Assembly (NCBI GenBank): GCA_003049485.1
Contig: PYST01000444.1
Location: 2,040-27,810, forward strand
Reading direction: 5' to 3'
Source of the DNA: Ophioceras dolichostomum
Lineage: Eukaryota > Ascomycota > Sordariomycetes > Magnaporthales > Ophioceraceae
DNA length: 25,771 bases
A model generated the notes under the pieces. It was given only the letters and a program-made list of their open reading frames with translations. It did no database searches and was not told the origin of the DNA. Below are positions 9,602-18,362 of the stretch, piece after piece. The position numbers and the translations under genes are program-made. Each line of letters begins with the position of its first letter. Within the stretch, counting starts at the first letter, position 1.

Positions 9602-10341
9602 ATGGTAGGTATCAATGCTCTGTCGTCTCCTAAGAAACGCGCCTCCCGCCCCCGCTACGTGTCTATTTCGCGCACACAGCTGCTGCTCTCCACCAACTCC
9701 AGCTCGCTCCAAGAAGAGCGAATCCAGTCGATCCATCCAGAATAGGAAAAGAATGAAAACATTTGACAAACCTTGTCAGCACTCAGCAGACACTTGACAG
9801 TAACCATCCATCCTCCCGAAGCCGGCCAATACCACGAGATTGCTCAATCTCAGCGCTCTGACAGGCTGTGACACGACCCTTGGAGGCTATCAAGCCCCAC
9901 TCTCCCGGCGAATCGCGGGCTGCTCCGCTGCTAGGTCGGTCGGCCAGGCAAGCTCGCCAGCTCATCCGTTTGTGTGTTCGTTGTGGTGATGTGTGGGTGG
10001 GGAAGTTTGAATGTGGCAAAGAGAGAGTATCGTTTTCTTTTTACAGCACACGCGTGTGCCGAAACAAGCAGCGACGAAGCCCTGGCCAGAGATTGACCCC
10101 TGTTGGCCATCCCATCCGCCGCCACCCATCCTCCCTCTCAAGTGTGACGAAGACAGCAGCAACCCTTCCGACAATCAATGTGAGGGATGGATGGCTCAAT
10201 GCAAGACCGTTGAGGCGAGCCGCCCATCTGTCTTGTGCAATCTGGGGATGCCGGCCGGAAGAGCACGATGCTGAAGAGAGGCGTCAGGCGTTGCACAAAA
10301 TGTGAGCTAGGCGTAAGACCAAAACAGCTCGAAAGGAGGGA

Positions 10342-10364
10342 GACTGGTTGCCCAGCAACCAGTC
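10342..10364. repeat. Perfect hairpin, 10-bp stem, 3-nt loop
   Basis: GACTGGTTGC is followed by CCA and then its exact reverse complement. It lies in the gene-poor interval, about 900 bp beyond the VAM7 3' side. No poly-T or gene end is attached to it. Function unknown. Confidence 0.7.
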
Positions 10365-11279
10365 GGTGGTCTTCATGTCGGGTGACGTAGTCGCGGGGCA
10401 CTCCCGTCTGGTGGTGCGGAAGTTTCTCCGGATCATCCGAACCACGGAACCCAGCACCTAAACTCGTGATTTGCTACTGTGTATACAAAACAATTGAGCA
10501 GACCTCGAGTATTGAGAATTGTCCAGGAAGAACCAAGGTTGTGGGTTGTTTCTAGTGCCGATCCTTTTAGTTCGGCTTGACCCGAGGTCAACGGGTGAAC
10601 TGTAACGGGCCGCCACCCATTTTTGTCTCGGGAGAATGGCCTCTCACTTTACGTCGTTTCCTGTGCTACGGCACAACACTATGGAGGCTGGAATTCGTAT
10701 CAAACAGACGGTGAGAAACAAGCAAAAATGGTATATATGCGCCATCAGTGCCACCATTATAGTCATGAGACTCTATGTCTAATTGCTACCAGACTCTATC
10801 GCCAGACTCTACTGCCAGACAAGCCCAGCTCCTCCTGCGTTGTGCCTTTACGCAAAACAACTCGATCAATCACCCACCTAACACCTGTCCTATCCCAACA
10901 TATGTCGGTACTTGGATACATGCATGTGGAAAATATCCAGTTGACTTGGACTTGCCTGTCCCAAGAACAGCATGTACACGATGCCGTGCGAGACAAGACG
11001 CTGCCAGGGCTGGGAACAGCGCCCAAAGAAAAGAGTATTAAGTTCCTCGCCTGCCAAGCGACCTTGTATCGAGCAAACAAGGCTCCCGCGAGAGAGAAGA
11101 TATGGTGGCTCTCCTGAAGGCCCCCACCCATCCTCCTCCTCCAGCTTTCCCCACCACTCGAAAGAGATAAACGTCGTAGTATCATGATGATTTCTGTATG
11201 TGTTAATTTTGTGTCGGTTTGCTGTGTCTGTCCCCGTTGTCTCCAACGACCATCTCATAAGTAAGCCAGCCCTCATTTC

Positions 11280-11681
11280 TTATGAGGTCTGTTGATTCGG
11301 CACGAGGATCATGTGCAAGACCTCGATGCACCAGACCAGAGCCAGCCAAACCATCTTCGTAATCCACCCCAGCCAGACGATAGCCTCTACCAGGCCCAAC
11401 ACAACGCGTACTAGCAGACCAAAGAGCCTCTGAAGCGACGATGTGGTGGCGGCTGCGGCAGCTGCGGCAGGCGGTAGCTTCTCGAGCGGCTTTTCAGACG
11501 GCTCCTCGAGCAGCTTCTCGGACGGTTTCTCGAGCAGCTTCTCGGGCGGCTCCCGGGACCGCTCCTGGAGCAGCGCCTCAGGCAGATCCTTGAGCCGCGA
11601 CTGAAGCAAGCCGTCTTGCTCCACGTCCGCGTTCTCGCCGCCGTGGCCGTCCTCCTCAGGCTGGTGGGGTGGGCGGGGGAG
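11280..11681 (-). other. In-frame coding-like extension downstream of the VAM7 TGA stop
   Basis: Immediately after the VAM7 stop (TGA at 11684-11682, next base C) the same frame runs on for 133 codons to TAA at 11282-11280. About 78% of the third positions are G or C by my count. The first ATG inside it is only about 25 codons from the end, so it is hard to see as a separate gene. The encoded stretch begins acidic (PEEDGHGGENAD). It then has imperfect repeats of the type EKLLEKPS and a seven-alanine run. From extension residue about 86 to 127 it is strongly hydrophobic with many Trp, enough for one long or two short membrane passes. It could be a readthrough extension, a former C-terminus cut by a nonsense mutation, or a chance open frame. 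The start and end are certain; the role is not. Confidence 0.5.
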
Positions 11682-12908
11682 TCACATCCCCAGCTTGCGC
11701 GTCCTCTCCTTCGCGACCCTGATCTTGCCGTCCAGGCGCGTGACGTCCTCGTCTGCGTCCTTCAGCATCTTGGTCTGCTCCCGCACCTCCGCGTCGATCG
11801 CCAGCCCCATCTCCCTCTGCCGCCGCACGATGCGCGCGAGCACCTCAACGTCCTCCTCCTGCTCCCGCATGATTTGCCGCTGCAGCTGCACGACGCCCTG
11901 GTTGTCCAGTTCGCGCGTCTGCTCCGTCTCCGGCAGCGGCGCCCCGAGCACCCGTCCACCCCCGCCAAACCTTCCGCCAGCGCGTCCAGCGGCCCCTCCT
12001 ATCAACGCGGCTCTTTCTGCGGATATAGCTCCTCCGTTCCCGCCCACGACGCCGAGGGACGGGCTCCCAGCAGCACCACCGCCGCCGCTCCCCGCCAGGC
12101 TCGCCGAGAGCTTCTCGAGCCCCTCGCGCTCGATCCGCGCCGTGGCGAGGAGGTCCCTGCGGCGCCGCAGCTCGCCCTCGCCGAGGCGCCCGGCGTCCTG
12201 CATAGTCTTGGCCCCCTCCGCCAGCGCGGCGAGCAGGCTCCCCGCCTGCACGAGCGCCTTCTTCGCCGCCGCGCCGGCCTCCAGCGCGCGCCCGCTGCTC
12301 AGCCCGCCCGCCACCGCCGCGGGCCCCGCCTCCGCCGCGGCGGCGTCGCGCCGGGCGAGGCACAGCCGCGCGTCATGCAGGCCCGCCCGCAGCTCGCGGT
12401 GCAGGTCGATCCACGTGCCCGGGTCGCCGGCCGCCGTCGCGGCGTTCAACCCTGGAGGCAGCATCCGCGCTGTGCTGCCGACGCCGACGCCGGGCCGGTT
12501 GGAGAGTAGTGTGCCGGCCGCGTTGACCCCCGACGCCGACGCCGCGGAGCCGGCTGTGCTCGCAGGGAGGTTCAGGAACGCTCGCCACGCGGGCGTCTCA
12601 CGCCATCGCCTGTCGGGCGACTCGGCGATCGCGCGCAGGTAGGCCTCCAGCCCTGCCCTGCGTGCCTCGGTCAGTTCTGGCGAGGACACGGTCGACTTGA
12701 ACCATGACTTCCCGGGTATTGGCGCGGGCGGCGGCGTGCCGATTTGCGAGACGAGCTCGGTGTGGAGGGAGAGGAAGTCGGAGTAGCGTTTCTGGACGAC
12801 GAAGGATCGGAGTGGTAGGCGGAGGGTAATGTTGTATTTTGTGTATGGCTTTGCTTCGTCGTCGGCAAGCGAGGTCGACGGTATGGAGATCTCGATTGGT
12901 GGAGGCAT
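11682..12908 (-). CDS. VAM7: Vacuolar SNARE Vam7 (PX domain plus Qc-SNARE motif)
   Basis: An intronless gene of 408 residues starts at ATG 12908-12906. The N-terminus MPPPIEISIPSTSL matches the usual beginning of fungal Vam7; the frame is open further upstream but contains no ATG there. A PX domain spans about residues 2-115, with the phosphoinositide-binding RYSDF (41-45), the proline loop around PAPIPGK (61-67) and RRAGLEAYL (83-91). A long Ala/Gly-rich middle follows. The last 66 residues form the Qc-SNARE helix, with the zero-layer glutamine at Q378 in EVREQTKML. Vam7 has no membrane anchor; its PX domain recruits it to PI3P on the vacuole, where it joins Vam3, Vti1 and Nyv1 in HOPS-assisted fusion. 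Length is close to that of Vam7 from other filamentous fungi. The TGA stop is discussed separately. Confidence 0.9.
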   Translation of the reverse strand: MPPPIEISIPSTSLADDEAKPYTKYNITLRLPLRSFVVQKRYSDFLSLHTELVSQIGTPPPAPIPGKSWFKSTVSSPELTEARRAGLEAYLRAIAESPDRRWRETPAWRAFLNLPASTAGSAASASGVNAAGTLLSNRPGVGVGSTARMLPPGLNAATAAGDPGTWIDLHRELRAGLHDARLCLARRDAAAAEAGPAAVAGGLSSGRALEAGAAAKKALVQAGSLLAALAEGAKTMQDAGRLGEGELRRRRDLLATARIEREGLEKLSASLAGSGGGGAAGSPSLGVVGGNGGAISAERAALIGGAAGRAGGRFGGGGRVLGAPLPETEQTRELDNQGVVQLQRQIMREQEEDVEVLARIVRRQREMGLAIDAEVREQTKMLKDADEDVTRLDGKIRVAKERTRKLGM

Positions 12909-13159
12909 TATGCCCGTAGAACGTGGGAGGGCTTCGAGGGCTGTCGAAGTCGAGGAGGTTGTCGGGCGTGGGTTGAGAGTCGCCTCGGTTGCTGGATTGT
13001 TGATGCTGATGATGTCAGAGCCCAACGCTTGTTCGTTGCTTCTAGGGCCGATGGTGGTCGTGTGAGCAGTGTGACAGGGAGACAAGGGCTCGGCGTTGGC
13101 GACTGGGTGGAAAAGCCGAAGGGAAGAATGAGAGGAGACAAAGAAAAAGATACACTCAT
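12908..13159 (-). other. Upstream open reading frame ending in TAATG overlap with VAM7 start
   Basis: An ATG at 13159 opens an 83-codon frame, different from that of VAM7. Its TAA (12910-12908) shares one base with the VAM7 ATG (12908-12906), giving TAATG. The peptide (MSVSFSLSPLILPFGF...) is not recognised. If the transcript begins upstream of 13159 this would be a uORF placed for termination-reinitiation; if it begins downstream, the uORF does not exist. Confidence 0.4.
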
Positions 13160-14141
13160 GGTAATTCAACAGCCATCTCTCGGGCACTAGGATAATTTTG
13201 AGCAGACTCGTGAATCATGAGAGGCCGTCAAGGGAATTGGATTTTGGGGCGCTCGTGACCAATGCCTGGTGGACTTGTTTCAAGCGCTGTGACGCACCTG
13301 AAGCTCCGCCACCGACCTCACTACCAACCAACTTTCTTGGAACCCAAGCTCCAATACCAGGACGGGTTAGGCTTGTGAGCTTCAACGACTTCAGGTACGG
13401 CGTCCGCGCGACCTCCACAATTTTTTTTCTCAACATAAGAATGATTCCATATTGGCTCGCGTGTGGCCTACTGCTAGTACTTGGTCTCCGACCAAGTATT
13501 GTTCGTGATCACCTCAGATACATACTAGATCAGGCACCAGGAAGGTACCTTTTGTTTAGTAACGATGACCCCTCAGGTCTACAACCAAGCCTTGGCGCGG
13601 AGTCCTCTACCAGTAGCAGCTTGTACATAACACCCATATGTGAGAACGAAAGTCGTGAGTTGCTACAGACTCTATCATAAAGGTTCGTGTTGACATGGAT
13701 GTAAATAACAGCCGACCAAAGGACTGTCGTCCCTTGGAGAAAACGCCCACCATTCAGCGCGCGCCGTCGCCATCACACAGGCTGTTTTTGGTTGCTGCCT
13801 AGTCCTGGCCGCCTAGCGCCCACAACCCTTCTTCTTTTCTCTTTCTCACTCGGTTCGGCTTAACGTTAGGTAGGTAGTAGTCAAGTCGTAGATGCTTCTG
13901 CTTTCCTCCCGCTCCCGCTTCCCCTCATCGACATTACGAATAAATGGGTCCCGTGCCATCCTTGCCACACAGGACATTTCTGTCAAGGGTAGATGATGTG
14001 GTTTGCAGCCCACCCCATCCCTTTTCCTCGTCTCCTCCACCAAGCAGACGTGCAGGCTCGGTCGGCGTGTTACGTCTTCTCGGCGGGAAGGGAGGTTGGC
14101 TGGGTGGGTGGGCGGCCCACCCGGAAAAGAATCGCGGAAGC
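12909..14141. other. Intergenic region: VAM7 leader and EB1 3' side
   Basis: About 1.2 kb. The half next to VAM7 is presumed promoter and leader. The middle (about 13200-13700) is AT-richer with a T8 run and a hairpin at 13476-13500. The half next to EB1 holds a TAGGTAGGTAG motif at 13867-13877. A 160-codon plus-strand frame here begins without ATG and resembles nothing, so I do not call it. Confidence 0.55.
13476..13500. repeat. Hairpin, 9-bp perfect stem plus two further pairs
   Basis: TACTTGGTC, a TCC loop and GACCAAGTA form a perfect stem (13478-13498), extended by a G-T wobble and an A-T pair. It lies in AT-rich intergenic DNA between VAM7 and EB1. No function assigned. Confidence 0.65.
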
Positions 14142-15213
14142 CTAGAACGTCTCCTGGTCGTCCAGCTCGCCGCCCTCCTCGGGGATCTCGAAGCCCTCTT
14201 CGGTGGAGTACAGGATGGTCTGGATCTGCTTGACGAGCCCGTCCTCCTGCTTCTCGATCTCTGGGTCCTCCTCGGCGGCGTTCTGGATGAGCAGCTCGAT
14301 GTCGCGCAGCTTGCTGAAGTAGAAGTCGCGTTCCCGCTCCAGGCCCATGACCGTCTCCTTGAGGGTCGCGTTCTCCTTCTGCAGGGCCGTGCTGGCCGGT
14401 CCGCTCGCGGCCCTCGCGCCCGGTCGGAAGCCTGTCGGGGTCGTTCCTGTCCTGGCTGCTGAGCCCGCGGCACCCCTGTTCCCCGCAGCCGTGAGCGCGG
14501 CGCCCTTCCGCCGGCCAACGGCGTCGTATTCGCCGCCGGGGTAGTACTTGTCCCAGTGAGACTTGGTGAACTTCAGCAGGGCTAGGTTCTCCATCATCTT
14601 GCACTTGACCAACTTCGGGATGTCGACCGGATGTGGGACGTTGTGCGTCGTGAAGACCTCTGGAACGGTTGGTAGGCGGAAGAAACGTGCGAGAATCTGT
14701 CAGTCTTGAGAAAAGAAGGTAGAATCTGGGAGTGGGCGTTCGCGCTCGATCGCGGAGCGGGGGGTAGAACGAACTCTGTAGCTCCTTGAAGTTATCTTCG
14801 TATTTCTTTTCGGTGTTCACGTTGAACTGGACCCTCTCCATCCTCATATCTCCGTAGATGCTGTCATAGATCTGGCAGAAGGCGGCACTAAGGCGAGAGC
14901 AACCCAAAGCGCGTTAGTCCGCGGTCCAATATATGTCGCAAGGGGCATGCAGGCGGGGAGGGAGGGCACGAGGTTAGAGCCACACGTACCCCGTTCCCAT
15001 CTGCTCAACCTTCGTCAGGTTGAGCTTCAGGAGCGTGTTGACCCAGTTGATAAGGTCTTGTCTGCAAAGATTCGGGCATCGTCAGAGAAAAAGTCCGTCC
15101 GCGTTGGCAATCGATCGGCGGCAACGGCAGGTATGTCCAATGCGCTCTGGCGGGCAGGCAGGCTTTCGCGGGCGGTCGAGAACGACGACGGCTTACCGTG
15201 ATTCACCACTCAT
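14142..15213 (-). CDS. EB1-family microtubule plus-end tracking protein (Bim1/Mal3)
   Basis: Four coding exons read downwards: 15213-15197, 15061-14990, 14887-14775 and 14659-14142, giving 239 residues. The first coding exon holds only MSGES and two bases of the next codon. Intron donors are GTAAGC, GTACGT and the weak GTTCGT; clear branch sites (gactaac, actgaca) precede the last two acceptors. Residues about 5-107 form the calponin-homology domain (QDLINWVNTLLKLNLTKVEQ, then FCQIYDSIYGDM and LVKCKMMENLALLKFTKSHW). A basic Ala/Gly linker follows (about 111-158). The EBH coiled coil (about 159-223) contains the family motif RDFYFSKLRDIE. The end, DDQETF, is an EEY/F-like acidic-aromatic tail of the kind bound by CAP-Gly proteins. 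EB1 proteins track growing microtubule ends and recruit partners in spindle positioning and polarised growth. Length and domain order are normal for the family. Confidence 0.93.
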
Positions 15214-15759
15214 TTTGAGGACTGATGTCGGTTGCGGTGACCGATGTAGGGTTTCGGGGACGAGACTCAAGCGAGTAGGAACGCAACTAGGCTTTGCAAT
15301 TGCCGGAACAATGGTGTCAGTATTTGAGAAGGCAGTTCGCCATTTGTGAGAGGGGTAAAATAATTTAGATGCCGCTCGTCACTTGCGTTGCCAAATCAAC
15401 TTTGAGCAGGATGGAGGGACCAAATTGGAGGGTCCACCGCTTGCCCAATCAGTTGACGTGGGGTGGCCAGCATCATTGCCCCATCAACCAATCCCCCATA
15501 CTGGGCCATAAACAGTGTGTGGGCATGACTTATCACGTGCGGCACTCCGTACCGGGAAGGTAACCTGAACCTTGGTACCATGTTCAACATCGGGACAAGG
15601 GCGTCAACCACCTGTGTACGAAAATCAATTTGAATGTACCTTGGCTTCTCATGAATGGAATGTCCTCTGCGATTGCCTCTATCTATTCCCGTTTTATGGA
15701 CTCTGTTCAACAACCAGCAGCCGCCTTACATGCACCCCTTTTCAGGACCTTGTAAGCCC
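15214..15759. promoter_or_regulatory. EB1 promoter region / GH114 3' side
   Basis: This 546-bp gap separates the EB1 start from the GH114 stop; both genes are on the minus strand. It carries CCAAT boxes at 15445-15449 and 15488-15492, an inverted one (ATTGG) at 15424-15428, and an E-box CACGTG at 15534-15539, all 210-330 bp upstream of the EB1 start. The spacing suits an EB1 promoter served by the CCAAT-binding complex. Nothing else was seen. Confidence 0.5.
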
Positions 15760-16954
15760 TTAGTCCTCTTCGTCGTCTCCTCCAGATCCGCCTTCGGAGC
15801 TATCCTTGTCCACAGCCGTCTGGAACTCAGACTTGTCGCAATACTGCACCCAACCGTCCAGGTTCATATCTGCAACATCCCAGAAAGGAAAAGAAAGCTC
15901 ATTAGCGAAACGGTTTAAAAGGGGGGAAAGGTTTTCTAAGAGAGGGGCGTCAAGGGTACAAAGGTTTACACTCACCCTTGAGGACGGTGCTCATCTGACT
16001 GATATCGGCGTTGCCAGACTGGTCCGGAGCGGTTTTACACCACTTCTTCGTGTCCGTCACGGGGGTCTGGTCGTCCTCCGCGTCGCCGTTGGGGTACTCG
16101 ATGTGGAACACGGGCTTGCCGGCGTCGATGAACTTGAGGAACGTGCTGCACTCCTTGAACTCGACGCACTGCTCGTTGACGGAGAACTGCACCGAGGACA
16201 TGACCGAGTCGATCACCTCGCCGGCGTTCTTGAGCCCGATGGCCATGTTGTACTTGGCCGCTTCGGTCGCCATCCACTTGACGTAGTCGATAGTGGTCTC
16301 CTCTGAGAGCTCGAACTGGGTGTCTTTGCCCTCGTTGTTGACGGGGGCTTCGCCCTGTTGTATCGACGTGGGTTAGCTAGGTAGGCAGCCCGCTACACGG
16401 TAGGAAACGCTCGCCGTGTTATATAGGAACGGGGCTTTAACACATACATAGCCGTCCAGATTGTCCGGGTCGATGGCGTCACAGCCCATGGTAGACGCCA
16501 GCTTGATGCGGTCGGCCATGATGGTGCGCACATTGGAGCTCATGACGTTAATCCAGTTTTCAGGCCAATCTTTCATACGATTTCCTTTATCCGCGGCAGT
16601 GAACTGGTCCGAGTCGGGCCGGCCCTCTTCCCATGTGCCCGCGCTGAAGTAGCAGATCACCTTCTTGCCCAGCTTGTGCAGGGCCGTGATCTTGGCGGCG
16701 TCCTTGCCACTGTCCGTGTTTGTGAACAGATCGATGTCGAAGACTTCGGCCGTGTCCGGGATCACAGACGGGTTTTCCGTGTCGATATTGATCGAGGTGT
16801 GAAGCACAATCTGCCAGCTCACACCCACCTTAGGCTTCCAGACGGCAGCCCGGGACTGGGGTTGGAAGGTGCCATAGGAGAGGGGGAGGCTAGCAGCCTG
16901 AGCTGCGGCCGCAGCACCGAGTGCAAGGAAAGCAGAGGAAGTGGACGTGATCAT
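15760..16954 (-). CDS. Secreted GH114-family endo-alpha-1,4-polygalactosaminidase-type hydrolase
   Basis: Three exons read downwards: 16954-16448, 16354-15976 and 15869-15760, giving 331 residues. The introns (93 and 106 nt) have donors GTATGT and GTGAGT, and agctaaccc precedes the first acceptor. The N-terminus (MITSTSSAFLALGAAAAAQA) is a signal peptide. The GH114 landmarks are VFDIDLF (71-77), KKVICYFSAGTWEEGRPD (97-114) and CDAIDPDNLDGY (158-169), with acidic residues in the places expected for catalysis. After the first intron come VKWMATEAAKYNMAIGLKNA and a Cys-containing C-terminal part. The family cleaves alpha-1,4-linked galactosamine polymers; characterised fungal relatives include the Ega3 type acting on galactosaminogalactan. 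The protein ends in an acidic low-complexity tail, SEGGSGGDDEED, unusual for a secreted hydrolase. No other galactosaminogalactan cluster genes are seen here. Confidence 0.88.
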
Positions 16955-17127
16955 CTTGGCTGGGCCAATGGTTCAAATTTGTAAGGTTGTGGGAGTTACT
17001 AGGTGCTTTCTGGCTGGTGATAAACGAGTGAAGAGCCTGCTAGTCCTGCTGGGTGTGGCGGATGGCTTGGGAGCTAGCACCTTCCGATCACACTGAGGAG
17101 GGGTTAAGAGATCGGGCAGGGAGCCTA

Positions 17128-17136
17128 GATATATTT
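17128..17136 (-). promoter_or_regulatory. TATA-like element upstream of the GH114 gene
   Basis: The minus strand reads AAATATATC, 182 nt before the GH114 start codon. Distance and orientation suit a TATA box with a leader of about 130-150 nt. This rests on the motif alone. Confidence 0.35.
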
Positions 17137-18352
17137 GCCCGGCAGAATGGAGAACAAAGAGTAGAAGAGAGGTGCAGTATCCACAGAAGAATCCACAGTC
17201 TCTCGGGTTGAGTGATGATGCACAAGGCTGCCTTGCCTGTTGATACAGAATAGCTGAGAGTTAGCACATCTAGAAACTATCTCCCAGTAGTCTCATCTTA
17301 GCCGACGAATATCCAGGGACCAAGCAGTAGCGCCGTGTAACAAGCGGAGTCTTTCCAATTTAGCTCAACAGAAAAAAAACCGTCAAAGAGAACGTCGTAA
17401 GTGTTGGTCGAGGAAGATCCTGGGCTGGAGGAGTGCGAAGCCAACAACCAGGCCAGCCAAGCGGATTCCTGCCCCTGACATTGCACCACCCAAAGCGGCA
17501 AGGACCATTACAGGGAGATTCTAACATAGAATCGTATCGGCAACTTAGACGGCATCGTAGTGATTACGGAAAGCTGGGCCGTATTTCGGGTCCTTCCTGG
17601 GTAGGTAGTTGTTACACCAGCCACGCTGCCACGCCGCATTTTGCACAAAATAAGGTGAGGTTCGTGATGTCCGGGGTGGACCGTGATGGACAGTGGCGGC
17701 CGTAGGGCCTGGGCCGAGCCGCAATGCACATCCCCTGAAACTCTTCTGCGCCTCCACCTCATCTCCCCCATTTATCGGGTCGACTTGCACTCTATTTCGC
17801 ACAAACATTGGACGAAAGCCACATGGCGGTCCGGCATTGTGGGCGACGAAAATCTCTCAAGCTCCCCTCTTTGGGGACCCCATCCCTCCAAGGGCGGGCA
17901 AGTGAGCGAAATGTAGTACAGTACGCCCCCTGAACACTGTTAAATCTGGGGTTCCCTGGCTACATTTAAGGCAGGCGGTTTCCTCACACAAGCTCAGGTT
18001 CTTTGCCTGTGCGGATCGACCAATTTTTGATAATACTTTGGGGGGTGTATTGTAAATACCTGCCTAGGTATGGAGGTGGAATCAGAGCCAATAGGGGGCC
18101 AGGGGGAACGTGTGGGTTGTTTGCAGGGAAGTGCGCAGAAAGAATGGGATGATGACCTGTCGAAAATGCATAGAACTGTGAGTGATACTTGGGACGTAGT
18201 ATCAATAACCAAACTGTTTCTTCGACATCTCCCCATCAGTGGAGAGAGGGACTCTTGAGGCATGGAACCTTAGGCAACCAACACTCGAAGGCGCCCAGTC
18301 CTGGCCGATGGTGGTAGGCCATCATTACGGACCGATTTCGCCCCCTTTTTGA

Positions 18353-18362
18353 CTGACGTCAG
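18353..18362. promoter_or_regulatory. CRE-type palindrome CTGACGTCAG
   Basis: This perfect 10-bp palindrome contains TGACGTCA, the full ATF/CREB bZIP site. It is about 800 bp upstream of the galactokinase start and 1.4 kb upstream of the GH114 start. In fungi such sites are bound by AtfA-type or related bZIP factors; binding here is inference. Confidence 0.4.

Larger units (their letters stand above)
8347..11279. other. Long gene-poor interval between gene 3 and VAM7
   Basis: About 2.9 kb has no gene I can support. The part next to gene 3 (about 8400-9000) is purine-rich on the plus strand, so CT-rich in the direction of gene 3, as in many fungal leaders. A plus-strand CT-rich tract at about 9455-9600 ends at an ATG (9602) heading a 47-codon frame. 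A short perfect hairpin lies at 10342-10364 and an inverted TTGACC pair at 10577-10591. A TATA-like run TATATAT occurs near 10731. Open frames here are short and unrecognised. Confidence 0.55.

Noticed and set aside
11601..11738. Intron that would remove the VAM7 TGA and join the downstream frame.
   Set aside because: GTGACT at the stop has no acceptor that keeps frame (25 or 85 nt). The frame-keeping 57-nt choice needs the donor GTCGCG, far from the pattern in all other introns here. It is kept only as a weak rival.
11616..12642. Plus-strand frames of about 300 codons antisense to VAM7.
   Set aside because: The minus strand encodes clear PX and SNARE domains; the antisense frames are Arg/Ser/Pro/Ala-rich shadows.
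13198..13680. 160-codon plus-strand frame between VAM7 and EB1.
   Set aside because: It starts with TTG, lies in AT-richer DNA, has mixed composition and no recognisable domain.
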